From an uncultured Lachnospiraceae bacterium (lineage in GTDB: Bacteria > Bacillota > Clostridia > Lachnospirales > Lachnospiraceae): DNA of 64,000 nucleotides. The notes beneath the pieces are model-generated. The model saw only the letters and a program-made list of their open reading frames with translations, was not told where the DNA came from and made no database searches. Below, one piece after another: positions 1 through 9,044 of the stretch (the first letter of the stretch is position 1; each line of letters opens with the position of its first letter). The translations under genes were made by a program, and so were the position numbers. The DNA is taken from contig CATLAK010000004.1 of assembly GCA_949878435.1 (NCBI GenBank), positions 107,267 to 171,266 of the forward strand, written 5' to 3'.

Positions 1-241
1 TATTGACACCCATCTCATTTGCGATGATTCCCGCCAAGGTGGTCTTGCCAAGACCAGGCGGTCCATAAAAGAGCACGTGATCTAAGGAGTCCTTTCTTTG
101 TTTCGCCGCCTCTATATATATCTTTAAGCTATCTTTTATTTTAGTTTGACCAATATAGTCATCCAGCTTTTGGGGACGAAGGGAACCTTCAATCCGTACG
201 TCTTCCTCCTGCAAATTCGTTTCTATCATTCTTTTTGCCAT
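1..241 (-). CDS. ruvB: RuvB Holliday junction helicase, N-terminal part (cut by window edge)
   Basis: Only the first 80 residues are present; the gene runs off the left edge. RuvB is the hexameric AAA+ motor that, with RuvA, drives branch migration of Holliday junctions. The visible part has the RuvB N-terminal signature ending in DDYIGQ and the Walker A segment [13 protein letters not shown]. The ATG at 239-241 lies 23 bases beyond the ruvA stop, giving the usual ruvAB order. Identification is firm from the Walker A context and the ruvA neighbour; nothing can be said about the rest of the protein. Confidence 0.95.
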   Translation of the reverse strand, partial: MAKRMIETNLQEEDVRIEGSLRPQKLDDYIGQTKIKDSLKIYIEAAKQRKDSLDHVLFYGPPGLGKTTLAGIIANEMGVN

Positions 242-264
242 ACTTTCTGCTCCAAACTGTAGTT

Positions 265-879
265 TTAAAACATATTCTTAAGTGCAAGCTTTAAGATTGT
301 CTCTACATCCATATCCTCCGTGACGGAAACCGCCTTTACGGCATGCAAAGCATCTGATGCGCTGTAGCCAAGTGCGGTGAGCGCTTCCACGGCTTCATTT
401 CTGGCATGGCTGTCTGTGCCGGATATTCCGGTGCCGGCGCTAAGAGACTGTATTTCCTTGTGAACCAGTGTGTCTTCAAGGGAAATCTTATCCTTAAGGT
501 CTAAGATGACCCTCTCCGCCGTTTTCTTTCCAATGCCGGGCGCTTTGCAGATTGCCGCACTGTCACCGGAAATAATGGCAAAACGCAGATCATCCGCGCT
601 CATGACAGAAAGTACTGCCAGTCCTCCTTTTGGACCGATTCCGTTTACTGTGATCAGCTTCTTGAAGATTTCCAAGTCATCCCGCGTCAAGAAACCATAC
701 AAATGAAATAAATCTTCCCTGACACAGGTGTAAGTATACAGTTTGACCTGCTCGCCGATGCCGGGAAGCAAGGCTGCCGTTCCGGCAGAAATTTTCACAT
801 TGTACCCCATACTTCCCGTATCTACTACCACATTATCTTCTGTGATTTCTTCTATTGTGCCTTTTACAAATGCAATCAT
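265..879 (-). CDS. ruvA: RuvA, Holliday junction DNA-binding subunit
   Basis: 204 residues, the usual family length. RuvA binds four-way DNA junctions as a tetramer and loads RuvB. The N-terminal OB domain ([12 protein letters not shown], residues 1-65) is followed by two helix-hairpin-helix motifs, seen as [14 protein letters not shown] and [16 protein letters not shown], and the C-terminal domain III that contacts RuvB ([13 protein letters not shown]). The ATG is preceded by an AAAGGA ribosome site. It abuts the upstream Gx-transporter gene (stop at 880), so the two are probably co-transcribed. Confidence 0.97.
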   Translation of the reverse strand: MIAFVKGTIEEITEDNVVVDTGSMGYNVKISAGTAALLPGIGEQVKLYTYTCVREDLFHLYGFLTRDDLEIFKKLITVNGIGPKGGLAVLSVMSADDLRFAIISGDSAAICKAPGIGKKTAERVILDLKDKISLEDTLVHKEIQSLSAGTGISGTDSHARNEAVEALTALGYSASDALHAVKAVSVTEDMDVETILKLALKNMF

Positions 880-1383
880 TTAAAGGGTTCCTTTCGATAA
901 TATCGTCTGAATATAAGGCAGCACCAGGGAGGCTGCAATTCCAATCAGAATACCTGTCACAAGACCGGCGATCATCAGAATCGGTATATAATAAACGATT
1001 CCATAAGTTTCTACCACCCAAAATGCCACCGCCAGCTGACCTAAGTTATGTGCCACACCGCCTGCTGCGCTGACCACAGGTACATGAAACCAGCGGGTTC
1101 TATGAAGAATAATCATCACAAGAACGCTTACAAGTGCACCTGATGCAGAATAAAGAATCATGGACAGACTGCCGAACATAAAGCCTGCCAGAAGCGCTTT
1201 CGTGATGGTTAAGAGAATAGCTTCTTTCCATCCGAACAGGTACAGGCATAGCACCACTGCAAGGTTCGCCAGCCCAAGTTTGATCCCCGGGATTCCGCTT
1301 TGAAAAGGAAGGATCGTCTCAATATAAGAAAGAATCAGCGCAAAGGCTAATAAGAGCCCTAAGTAAGCCGTCTTAGTCTTCAT
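880..1383 (-). CDS. Gx transporter family membrane protein (heptaprenyl diphosphate synthase component I-like)
   Basis: 167 residues, almost entirely hydrophobic, with about five predicted membrane spans and Gly-rich stretches (GIPGIKLGLANL near residues 31-42). It matches what I know of the Gx transporter / Hpre_diP_synt_I family, whose members resemble the substrate-binding S components of ECF transporters; the substrate is not known. Start ATG 1381-1383. It lies 2 bases after the NusG-II gene and directly before ruvA, a gene pairing (NusG II next to Gx) that I recall from many Clostridia. Family assignment is good, function is open. Confidence 0.75.
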   Translation of the reverse strand: MKTKTAYLGLLLAFALILSYIETILPFQSGIPGIKLGLANLAVVLCLYLFGWKEAILLTITKALLAGFMFGSLSMILYSASGALVSVLVMIILHRTRWFHVPVVSAAGGVAHNLGQLAVAFWVVETYGIVYYIPILMIAGLVTGILIGIAASLVLPYIQTILSKGTL

Positions 1384-1385
1384 CT

Positions 1386-1760
1386 TCAGTAAGTGACCGC
1401 GTCTAAGTCACTTTCCTCCTTTGATTCAATTTGTATCACCAGCTTGTGGGGAAGACAAATGATACTCTCTCCGCTTCTTTCAATTGCCCTGTGTCTGACG
1501 CACAGACCGTCCGGGCAGTCGGCGTCGGACACGGAAACCTGTCCGCCGCTTATTAAAAGAAGGTTGTAGCTTTCTTCTTCGTAAGGAATCGCAATCGTCT
1601 GATCTTCCAGCAAACTGTAGGTTCCGATTTCCTGACCGTCCTGAAAGACCCGGATCACTGCAGGCGCATCTTTATTAAGTAACATGGGAATCAGCCAGAT
1701 CACAAATGCTGTAAGCAGGATTCCCCCAAGAAGGATGAAATCTTTTTTAACATTTTTCAT
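1386..1760 (-). CDS. NusG domain II-containing protein
   Basis: 124 residues: one N-terminal membrane anchor (residues 8-27) followed by an extracytoplasmic beta domain of the NusG domain II type. The conserved segment DCPDGLCVRH and a later SIICLPHKLVI give two cysteine-containing loops typical of these proteins. Such proteins often sit near Gx transporters or Rnf/electron-transfer genes; their biochemical role is not established. Two bases separate it from the downstream Gx gene, so the pair is likely one transcript. Confidence 0.75.
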   Translation of the reverse strand: MKNVKKDFILLGGILLTAFVIWLIPMLLNKDAPAVIRVFQDGQEIGTYSLLEDQTIAIPYEEESYNLLLISGGQVSVSDADCPDGLCVRHRAIERSGESIICLPHKLVIQIESKEESDLDAVTY

Positions 1761-1803
1761 AGGTTTATCTTACCACAAGCGAACATATGTTTCAAGTCAA
1801 AAA

Positions 1804-1828
1804 CAGGAATCCCTTTTGAGGATTCCTG
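1804..1828 (-). terminator. Intrinsic terminator after the foldase-like gene
   Basis: A perfect 9-bp stem (1804-1812 with 1820-1828) with a 7-base loop. On the minus strand it is followed by TTTTTG. It lies just beyond the stop of the foldase-like gene at 1852, separating it from the NusG-II/Gx/ruv operon. Confidence 0.8.
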
Positions 1829-1851
1829 CGGTTATTTAGGATAGAAATTTC

Positions 1852-3120
1852 TTATTCAGCAGTCTCATCTGTGCTGATCACAGCAGTTGTGTCCTGCTCT
1901 TGCGCTGCCGCTTCTTCTTGAGCAATCGTGAGATACTTAAGATCGCCTTTTACATCCGTCACCTGATAGGATTCAACAAGCGCTGATATATACTCAGATA
2001 CTTTTTGACTTGCCATAGTGCTTGAAATGTTGGCATCATCAGCCTCGTCATAGTATCTGTTCACGAATTCTACCACATAGTACTGATGCGTATCTTCATC
2101 CTTCAATACGGTAAGATCGCCTTCTTTGCGTCCATCTTCATAAAGCCAGTCGGCAACAACAGTGGGTATGCTTGCGGAATATCTTCCTTCACTGAGACTG
2201 TATTCTGTCTCCGCATCTTCATAAGATGCCTTGGCATCCTCAGAAGCATTCTCTATGCACAGCTCTTCAAAATCTCCGCCGTTTTGACGCTCTTCCATCA
2301 TCGCCTGCGCCTTTGCTTCAAGTTCGTCCATCGCCGCATTTGTTTCGTCCTCTGTCGCCTCTGCTGAAAGTTCTGATGTGAAAGCAAAGCTTCTGTAATC
2401 TACTTTATCATAGTCCCGTTTATGCTCTTCATAATATGCCTTAACCTCTTCTGCCGAGGGCTCATTGGTCTTAAGAAGTTCATCATAATATGCATTTGCA
2501 ACCATGCCCTCTCTTACAAAAGCTTCCACATTCTTTTCCGTTGCATAGGTTCCAAAATTCATCTTATAGAACTCATTTACATTCGTTCCTGCTGAATCGG
2601 CGGCTGCCTTGAACTCAGCCAGAAAGCTTTCGTATTCTTCTGCTGTGTCATAAGTAAACCCGGACTTTGCAGCATCGTCTGATAGTGCCTTTGTCTGCTT
2701 GATCTGCTCCGCAGTCATCTCGTCGAACATATCTTTCCAGGTCATAGTTTCCGTATACTGCTGTTTTGAGAAATCCCCGGAAGTATCAAGTCCCAGATAA
2801 GGCAGTATGGAGGACATACTGTTTAAATAATTATTGACCGTGGTTTCATAATAATAATCATATTCCAGCTTTGTAAGTTCATGTTCCCCTACCTTCACAT
2901 AGGTTCCGTTCAGCGTCTGATTCTTTTTTACAATCGGCGATACGATAGAAAACACGATGGCTGCCACAACCACGATTCCCACAACTGCCGCAATCGTCTT
3001 TGTCAGCTTTGCCTGCCGCTCGTCCTTTAATTTCTGCTGTCTTCTTGCCTCCATCTTGCGGTCATACTTAGTCTGAACCTTCTGCTGCGTTTTTACTTCA
3101 GGCGTATTATTCTTAGCCAT
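1852..3120 (-). CDS. Membrane-anchored SurA/PrsA-like foldase
   Basis: 422 residues. A basic cytoplasmic head (residues 1-40, many Lys/Arg) precedes one membrane anchor (about 43-65); the remainder is an acidic, helical extracytoplasmic region. The layout of an N-terminal chaperone-like helical region followed by a weak parvulin-like part (about residues 235-360, EEVKAYYEEHKRDYDKV then FEELCIENASEDA) is that of PPIase/SurA_N-type secreted protein foldases. The canonical parvulin active site is not clear to me, so chaperone without isomerase activity is possible. Own transcription unit with terminator at 1804-1828. Confidence 0.6.
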   Translation of the reverse strand: MAKNNTPEVKTQQKVQTKYDRKMEARRQQKLKDERQAKLTKTIAAVVGIVVVAAIVFSIVSPIVKKNQTLNGTYVKVGEHELTKLEYDYYYETTVNNYLNSMSSILPYLGLDTSGDFSKQQYTETMTWKDMFDEMTAEQIKQTKALSDDAAKSGFTYDTAEEYESFLAEFKAAADSAGTNVNEFYKMNFGTYATEKNVEAFVREGMVANAYYDELLKTNEPSAEEVKAYYEEHKRDYDKVDYRSFAFTSELSAEATEDETNAAMDELEAKAQAMMEERQNGGDFEELCIENASEDAKASYEDAETEYSLSEGRYSASIPTVVADWLYEDGRKEGDLTVLKDEDTHQYYVVEFVNRYYDEADDANISSTMASQKVSEYISALVESYQVTDVKGDLKYLTIAQEEAAAQEQDTTAVISTDETAE

Positions 3121-3267
3121 TTGTAAAGTTCCTCCTCATTTTCAATCATTTATCTTTCACTCTATATACAGTCATATCCTAGCAGGGAAATGTGTCCATC
3201 CTGTGAATACCTCTGCTATTTTACTACATTTTCTAAATAAAGTCAAAGATTCTGACGGGCATTCATC

Positions 3268-3756
3268 TTATGATTGATTAATGTAATTGATCAGACCTTC
3301 CGCCGCAATGATCCTTTGCATGAACTCCGGGAACGGCTGCCCTTTAAATTGGGTTCCTTTGGTGAGATTCTTTATGATGCCGGAATCAAAAGATACTTCA
3401 ACTTCATCCCCCTGCTCGATTCCTTTGGCTGCATCCGGGCATTCGATAATCGGAAGTCCTATATTGATGGCATTTCTATAAAAAATCCTAGCAAAGGTCT
3501 CGGCAATCACACAGCTTACGCCGGCTGCTTTAATAGCGATAGGCGCATGTTCTCTGGAGGAACCGCAGCCAAAATTTTTATCGGCAACGATGATATCGCC
3601 CGGCTTCACATTCTTTATAAAGTCCTTATCGATGTCTTCCATACAGTGCGCCGCCAGTTCTTCCGGATCCGATGAGTTTAGGTATCTTGCCGGGATGATT
3701 ACGTCCGTATCCACATTATCTCCATATTTAAAAACAATTCCTTTTGCTGCTTTCAT
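3268..3756 (-). CDS. leuD: 3-isopropylmalate dehydratase small subunit
   Basis: 162 residues, typical for the short LeuD type. With LeuC it isomerises 2-isopropylmalate to 3-isopropylmalate in leucine synthesis. The signature is [10 protein letters not shown] near residues 64-73, with [15 protein letters not shown] following. It is the last gene of the leuC-leuD pair, 30 bases after the leuC stop. No leuA or leuB is present in the window, so the leucine branch is completed elsewhere. Confidence 0.95.
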   Translation of the reverse strand: MKAAKGIVFKYGDNVDTDVIIPARYLNSSDPEELAAHCMEDIDKDFIKNVKPGDIIVADKNFGCGSSREHAPIAIKAAGVSCVIAETFARIFYRNAINIGLPIIECPDAAKGIEQGDEVEVSFDSGIIKNLTKGTQFKGQPFPEFMQRIIAAEGLINYINQS

Positions 3757-3785
3757 GTTCTTCTTCCTTTCTTTGGGAATGATTC

Positions 3786-5048
3786 TTATAACTGACAGGG
3801 ACAGGAAATCTTGCCGGTGACGGCGCTTGCAGCCGCTACGGCGGGGCTTGCAAGATAAATTTCAGAATTCACATGTCCCATGCGCCCTACGAAGTTTCGG
3901 TTGGTGGTGGAAACGCATCTCTCACCTTCTGCAAGGATGCCCATGTAGCCCCCAAGACAGGGACCGCAGGTGGGGGTGCTCACGATAGCGCCGGCTTCGA
4001 TGAAGATTTTCAAAAGTCCCTCTTCCATCGCCTGCATGTAGATTGCCTGGGTTGCAGGAATAACGATGCACCGCATTCCTTTTGCAACGTGCCTGCCCTT
4101 TAATACTTCCGCTGCAATCCGCATGTCGTCGATACGTCCATTGGTACAGGAACCGATTACCACCTGGTCGATCTTGATCTCTTCCGTAATCTCATCGATG
4201 GTCTTCGTGTTCTCCGGCAGATGTGGAAATGCGATGGTAGGACGCAGCGTGCTTAAATCTATGGTATATTCTTCGTCATAGACAGCATCCTCATCGGCTT
4301 CATAGATGGTATAAGGTTTGTCGGAATGCTCTTTCATATAAGCAATTGCCAGATCGTCCACCGGGAAAATGCCGTTCTTTCCGCCCGCTTCGATTGCCAT
4401 ATTGGCGATGGTGAACCGATCGTCCATGGTCAGGTTAGAAATTCCCTCCCCCGTAAATTCCATGGATTTATACAGAGCGCCGTCAACGCCAATCATGCCA
4501 ATGATATGTAGAATCACGTCTTTGCCGCTCACCCACTTTTGCATCTTGCCTACAAGATTGAACTTAATAGCCGCAGGCACTTTGAACCATGCCTTTCCCG
4601 TTGCCATACCGGCTGCCATATCTGTGCTTCCAACCCCTGTGGAGAACGCGCCCAACGCGCCGTAAGTACAGGTATGGGAATCCGCCCCTATGATCACATC
4701 CCCTGCCACCGTCAGACCTTTTTCGGGAAGAAGGGCATGTTCGATTCCCATTTCTCCTACCTCAAAATAATTGGTAATCTCATTGCGGCGGGCAAATTCC
4801 CTCACGCATTTACAGTGTTCCGCCGACTTGATATCTTTGTTGGGGACAAAGTGATCCGGTACAAGGGCAATCTTATCCTTGTCAAACACACCGTTCACTT
4901 TCATTTTTTCCATTTCTTTAATCGCCACCGGACTGGTGATATCATTTCCAAGCACCAAATCCAATTTCGCTTCGATCAGCTGCCCGGCTTCCACTTTTTC
5001 AAGTCCAGCATGTGCTGCCAGAATCTTCTGGGTCATTGTCATTCCCAT
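3786..5048 (-). CDS. leuC: 3-isopropylmalate dehydratase large subunit
   Basis: 420 residues, aconitase-superfamily large subunit that carries the [4Fe-4S] cluster. Cluster cysteines are visible in SCTNGR (about residue 300) and in TCGPCLGG (about 360-367); the [11 protein letters not shown] segment near 123-133 is also typical. The length and the [11 protein letters not shown] segment fit the archaeal/clostridial HacA-like LeuC type. AAGGAGGAT lies just upstream of the ATG. It is separated from ilvC by a hairpin region at about 5113-5150. Confidence 0.96.
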   Translation of the reverse strand: MGMTMTQKILAAHAGLEKVEAGQLIEAKLDLVLGNDITSPVAIKEMEKMKVNGVFDKDKIALVPDHFVPNKDIKSAEHCKCVREFARRNEITNYFEVGEMGIEHALLPEKGLTVAGDVIIGADSHTCTYGALGAFSTGVGSTDMAAGMATGKAWFKVPAAIKFNLVGKMQKWVSGKDVILHIIGMIGVDGALYKSMEFTGEGISNLTMDDRFTIANMAIEAGGKNGIFPVDDLAIAYMKEHSDKPYTIYEADEDAVYDEEYTIDLSTLRPTIAFPHLPENTKTIDEITEEIKIDQVVIGSCTNGRIDDMRIAAEVLKGRHVAKGMRCIVIPATQAIYMQAMEEGLLKIFIEAGAIVSTPTCGPCLGGYMGILAEGERCVSTTNRNFVGRMGHVNSEIYLASPAVAAASAVTGKISCPCQL

Positions 5049-5115
5049 AGTAATATCCTCCTTATGCTAAACAACGGATGCCAGGCTTCGCCGGACATCT
5101 TTAGGTTAATTCAAC

Positions 5116-5146
5116 GAAAGACCATTGGAAGAAAACCAACGGTCTT
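5116..5146 (-). terminator. Hairpin between ilvC and leuC
   Basis: An inverted repeat with about 12 paired bases and one mismatch (AAAGACC...GGTCTTT ends). It sits in the 141-base gap between ilvC and leuC. There is only a weak T-run on the minus strand, so it may be a partial terminator or processing hairpin that lowers leuCD expression relative to ilv genes. Confidence 0.5.
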
Positions 5147-5189
5147 TCTGTCATTCAATAAATTGGCTTGCAAAGCATAACTGCATTTA

Positions 5190-6257
<1,068 letters not shown>

Positions 6258-6314
6258 TCAAGTTTTCCATTGAATGGCTTCGCCTGTTGATAATAAAATA
6301 TATACCCACTGCTT

Positions 6315-6812
6315 TTACAGATAAGTAACGTTTTCTGTTCCTCTTCCCAGACCAGCAATTCCGGTTCTTGCAAGTTCTAAGATCTCATAGCCTTCCAAAA
6401 GGTTGATGAAGGCATCGATCTTATCCTGATTGCCTGTCAGCTCCACGATCAAGCTGTCAGATGCCACGTCGATGATCTTGGCACGGAAAATATCTGCGAT
6501 GGCGATTACCCCCTGCCTCTCGTTCTGGTTCGTTCTCACCTTGATAAGGGCAAGCTCACGATAAACGCTGTTTTGGGGGGCAAGTTCCTTGATATCTCTT
6601 ACATCCACCAGTTTTGCCACCTGTTTTTCAATCTGGTCTAAGATTTCATCGTCCCCGGAAGCAACGATGGTAATTCGTGTAAAACGGGGATCTGCAGTGA
6701 CGCCGGCAGTTATGCTTTCAATATTATAGCCTCTTCTTGAGAAAAGACCTGAAATCCGGCTCAAGACACCGGAAGTATTATCCACTAAAAGCTGAAATAC
6801 TTTCTTACGCAA
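6315..6812 (-). CDS. ilvN: Acetolactate synthase small (regulatory) subunit, copy nearer ilvC
   Basis: 165 residues, standard IlvN/IlvH length. An N-terminal ACT domain (residues 4-75, with LVDNTSGVLSRISGLFSRRG, the valine-binding type) is followed by the C-terminal ACT-like domain. It activates the IlvB catalytic subunit and gives valine feedback control. This is the more canonical of two adjacent small-subunit genes: the DNA here has the expected RGYNIESI core. Confidence 0.93.
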   Translation of the reverse strand: MRKKVFQLLVDNTSGVLSRISGLFSRRGYNIESITAGVTADPRFTRITIVASGDDEILDQIEKQVAKLVDVRDIKELAPQNSVYRELALIKVRTNQNERQGVIAIADIFRAKIIDVASDSLIVELTGNQDKIDAFINLLEGYEILELARTGIAGLGRGTENVTYL

Positions 6813-6901
6813 GGTTTCATCCTCCTTAACATTTAAAAATTATTTTATCAATATACCAGTGAAAAGTCAACTTACATAATTAATTAATATATTGATTTAT
6901 T

Positions 6902-7393
6902 TTAATCTGTCTCGTTGCATTTCTGAAGCGCTAAGGTGCCGGTGCGCGCCACTTCCACGATGCTCACCGTCTTGAACATGCTGATCAGGAGCTGTACCCG
7001 CTCCGGCGTATCGCACATCTGAATCAGCATCAGATTTTTGGACATATCCACGATTTGGGCATTCATAATCTCACAGACTTCCATGATGTCCCTGCGGTTG
7101 CTTTTGTTATACTTTACCTTCATAAGAAGGAGTTCTCTGCTGATGCTGCTGGTTTCATCAAAGGTCTTCACCTTGATGACATCCAGCTTTTTGTTCAGCT
7201 GCTTTTCAATCTGCTCTATGGTGCGTTTATCTCCGCTGCTGACGATGGTCATACAGGAAACTTGAGAATCATCTGTCTCTCCCACTGCAAGGGAGTCGAT
7301 GTTAAAGCAGCGTCTGGAAAACAGTCCAGCTACTTTGCACAGCACACCGGAACGGTTTTCTACCAATACGGAATAAATTCTTTTCATATCCAT
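6902..7393 (-). CDS. Second acetolactate synthase small subunit paralogue
   Basis: About 163 residues (161 if the second ATG at 7387 is used, which has the better-spaced GGGGG site). It has the same two-domain ACT layout as the next gene but is diverged: the RRCFNIDSL core replaces RRGYNIESI, and it lies 7 bases after the ilvB stop. Being closest to ilvB, it may be the cognate partner. Two tandem small subunits for one ilvB suggest different effector specificity or heteromeric regulation (inference). Confidence 0.85.
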   Translation of the reverse strand: MDMKRIYSVLVENRSGVLCKVAGLFSRRCFNIDSLAVGETDDSQVSCMTIVSSGDKRTIEQIEKQLNKKLDVIKVKTFDETSSISRELLLMKVKYNKSNRRDIMEVCEIMNAQIVDMSKNLMLIQMCDTPERVQLLISMFKTVSIVEVARTGTLALQKCNETD

Positions 7394-7400
7394 GTCCCCC

Positions 7401-9017
7401 TTACTTTACCAGATCCATAGGATCGATGATGCATTCTAAAAGTACCGATTCATCTTCTCTTAAAAATTCATCCAAAGTTTCCTGCGCCTTAGCCATATTT
7501 TCAAGGCGCAGGAACTTCATGTCATAAGCGGACGAAAGTTTCTCAAGGTCTGGGCTTCCTGATAAATCCACTACTGAATAATTATCTTTGTAAGTATAAT
7601 GCTGATACTCTCTTACCATGCCCAGATAATTATTCTTAAGGACGATGATCTTTACTGCAATGCCGTGCTGGCGCATGGTTGCAAGTTCCATCATGGACAT
7701 CTGGAAAGAACCGTCGCCGCAGACCGCAATGACCTGCTTTTCCTTGTCGGCAAGTTTCGCACCCATGGCTGCGGGAATGGAATAGCCCATGGTTCCCATT
7801 CCTCCGGAGGTAAGAAATTTCCCCTGTTTTACAATATGATAGCCGCAGGACCAGATCTGGTTCTGCCCCACGTCCGCAACGTAAATCCCGTCTTCCTGCA
7901 TTTTTTCGGAGAGCAGTGTGATAAATGCTGCCGGATCCACATAATCGGGATTGGGATTTCTCCTTGGAACCATAGATTCTTTGTATGTATTTAAAATCTC
8001 CAGCCACTTTTTATGTTCACAGCTAAACTCCAGCGCAAGCAGGTCTTCAAAGATATGCTTTGCATCTCCCACCAGTGGAATGGTGGGTCCCACATTCTTG
8101 CCGATTTCAGCCGGGTCAACGTCTATATGAATCAGCACCTTATTATTGGTAATCAGGTCGGGCTGACTGACTGCGCGGTCCGCCACTCTTGCCCCCACCA
8201 TGATCAAAAGATCGGATTCATTCATTGCCCTGTTGGCATAGGGCTTTCCGTTATTCCCCACCATGCCGAAGTAAAGGGGATGTCTGGTGGGCACGACCCC
8301 GATTCCCATCATGGTGGAAACCACAGGTATTTCATGCTTTTGTGCAAAGGCAAGCAGCTCCTTTTCTCCGTCTGAAAGCAGGACGCCGCCGCCGGCACAG
8401 ATGATGGGGCGTTTTGCCTTTTCAAGCTCTGCCGCAACTTTTTTAATCTGCACCATGTTTCCCTTGACGGTTGGCTTATAGGTGCGCATGGAAATGGTTT
8501 CGGGGTAAGCAAACTTCTTCACTTCCGCATTCTGAATATCGATGGGCACATCGATGAGCACCGGTCCCTTTCTTCCTGTGCTGGCAATGTGAAAGGCTTC
8601 CTTAAAAATACGCGGGATTTCCGCCGCATCCTTTACCAGATAACTGTATTTCACAAAAGATTCCACTGCACCTGTGATATCCGCCTCCTGGAACACATCG
8701 CTTCCAAGAAGCTCTGAGTTTACCTGTCCGGTAATACATACAAGCGGTATACTGTCCGCAAACGCCGTGGCAATTCCGGTGATCACATTGGTAGCCCCCG
8801 GACCTGAGGTAACTGCACAGACGCCCACCTTTCCCGAAACTCTTGCAAGACCGCTTGCGGCATGTGCCGCATTTTGTTCTGTCCTTATTAATATGGTTCT
8901 GATATCCGAATCCAATATGCTGTTATAAAACGGGCAAATAGCTACACCAGGGTAACCAAAAACATATTCAACGCCCTCTTCCTCTAAGCATTTTACAATT
9001 GCATCTGCTCCTATCAT
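7401..9017 (-). CDS. ilvB: Acetolactate synthase large (catalytic) subunit
   Basis: 538 residues. ThDP- and FAD-dependent enzyme that condenses pyruvate with pyruvate or 2-oxobutyrate. The N-terminal pyrimidine-binding domain has the catalytic glutamate in IRTEQNAAHAASG (about residues 45-57). The ThDP/Mg motif GDGSFQMS followed by KNN lies at about 433-462. Slightly shorter than the usual 550-600 residues but with all domains. Start ATG 9015-9017 with an AAAGGAG site. The upstream neighbour is the methionine synthase gene, 27 bases away. Confidence 0.95.
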   Translation of the reverse strand: MIGADAIVKCLEEEGVEYVFGYPGVAICPFYNSILDSDIRTILIRTEQNAAHAASGLARVSGKVGVCAVTSGPGATNVITGIATAFADSIPLVCITGQVNSELLGSDVFQEADITGAVESFVKYSYLVKDAAEIPRIFKEAFHIASTGRKGPVLIDVPIDIQNAEVKKFAYPETISMRTYKPTVKGNMVQIKKVAAELEKAKRPIICAGGGVLLSDGEKELLAFAQKHEIPVVSTMMGIGVVPTRHPLYFGMVGNNGKPYANRAMNESDLLIMVGARVADRAVSQPDLITNNKVLIHIDVDPAEIGKNVGPTIPLVGDAKHIFEDLLALEFSCEHKKWLEILNTYKESMVPRRNPNPDYVDPAAFITLLSEKMQEDGIYVADVGQNQIWSCGYHIVKQGKFLTSGGMGTMGYSIPAAMGAKLADKEKQVIAVCGDGSFQMSMMELATMRQHGIAVKIIVLKNNYLGMVREYQHYTYKDNYSVVDLSGSPDLEKLSSAYDMKFLRLENMAKAQETLDEFLREDESVLLECIIDPMDLVK

Positions 9018-9044
9018 ATCATTTCTCCTTTATTTCGTTTCTTC

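Noticed and set aside
4539..5180. 213-residue plus-strand ORF opposite leuC
   Set aside because: Antisense shadow of leuC with His/Phe-rich composition and no start signals.
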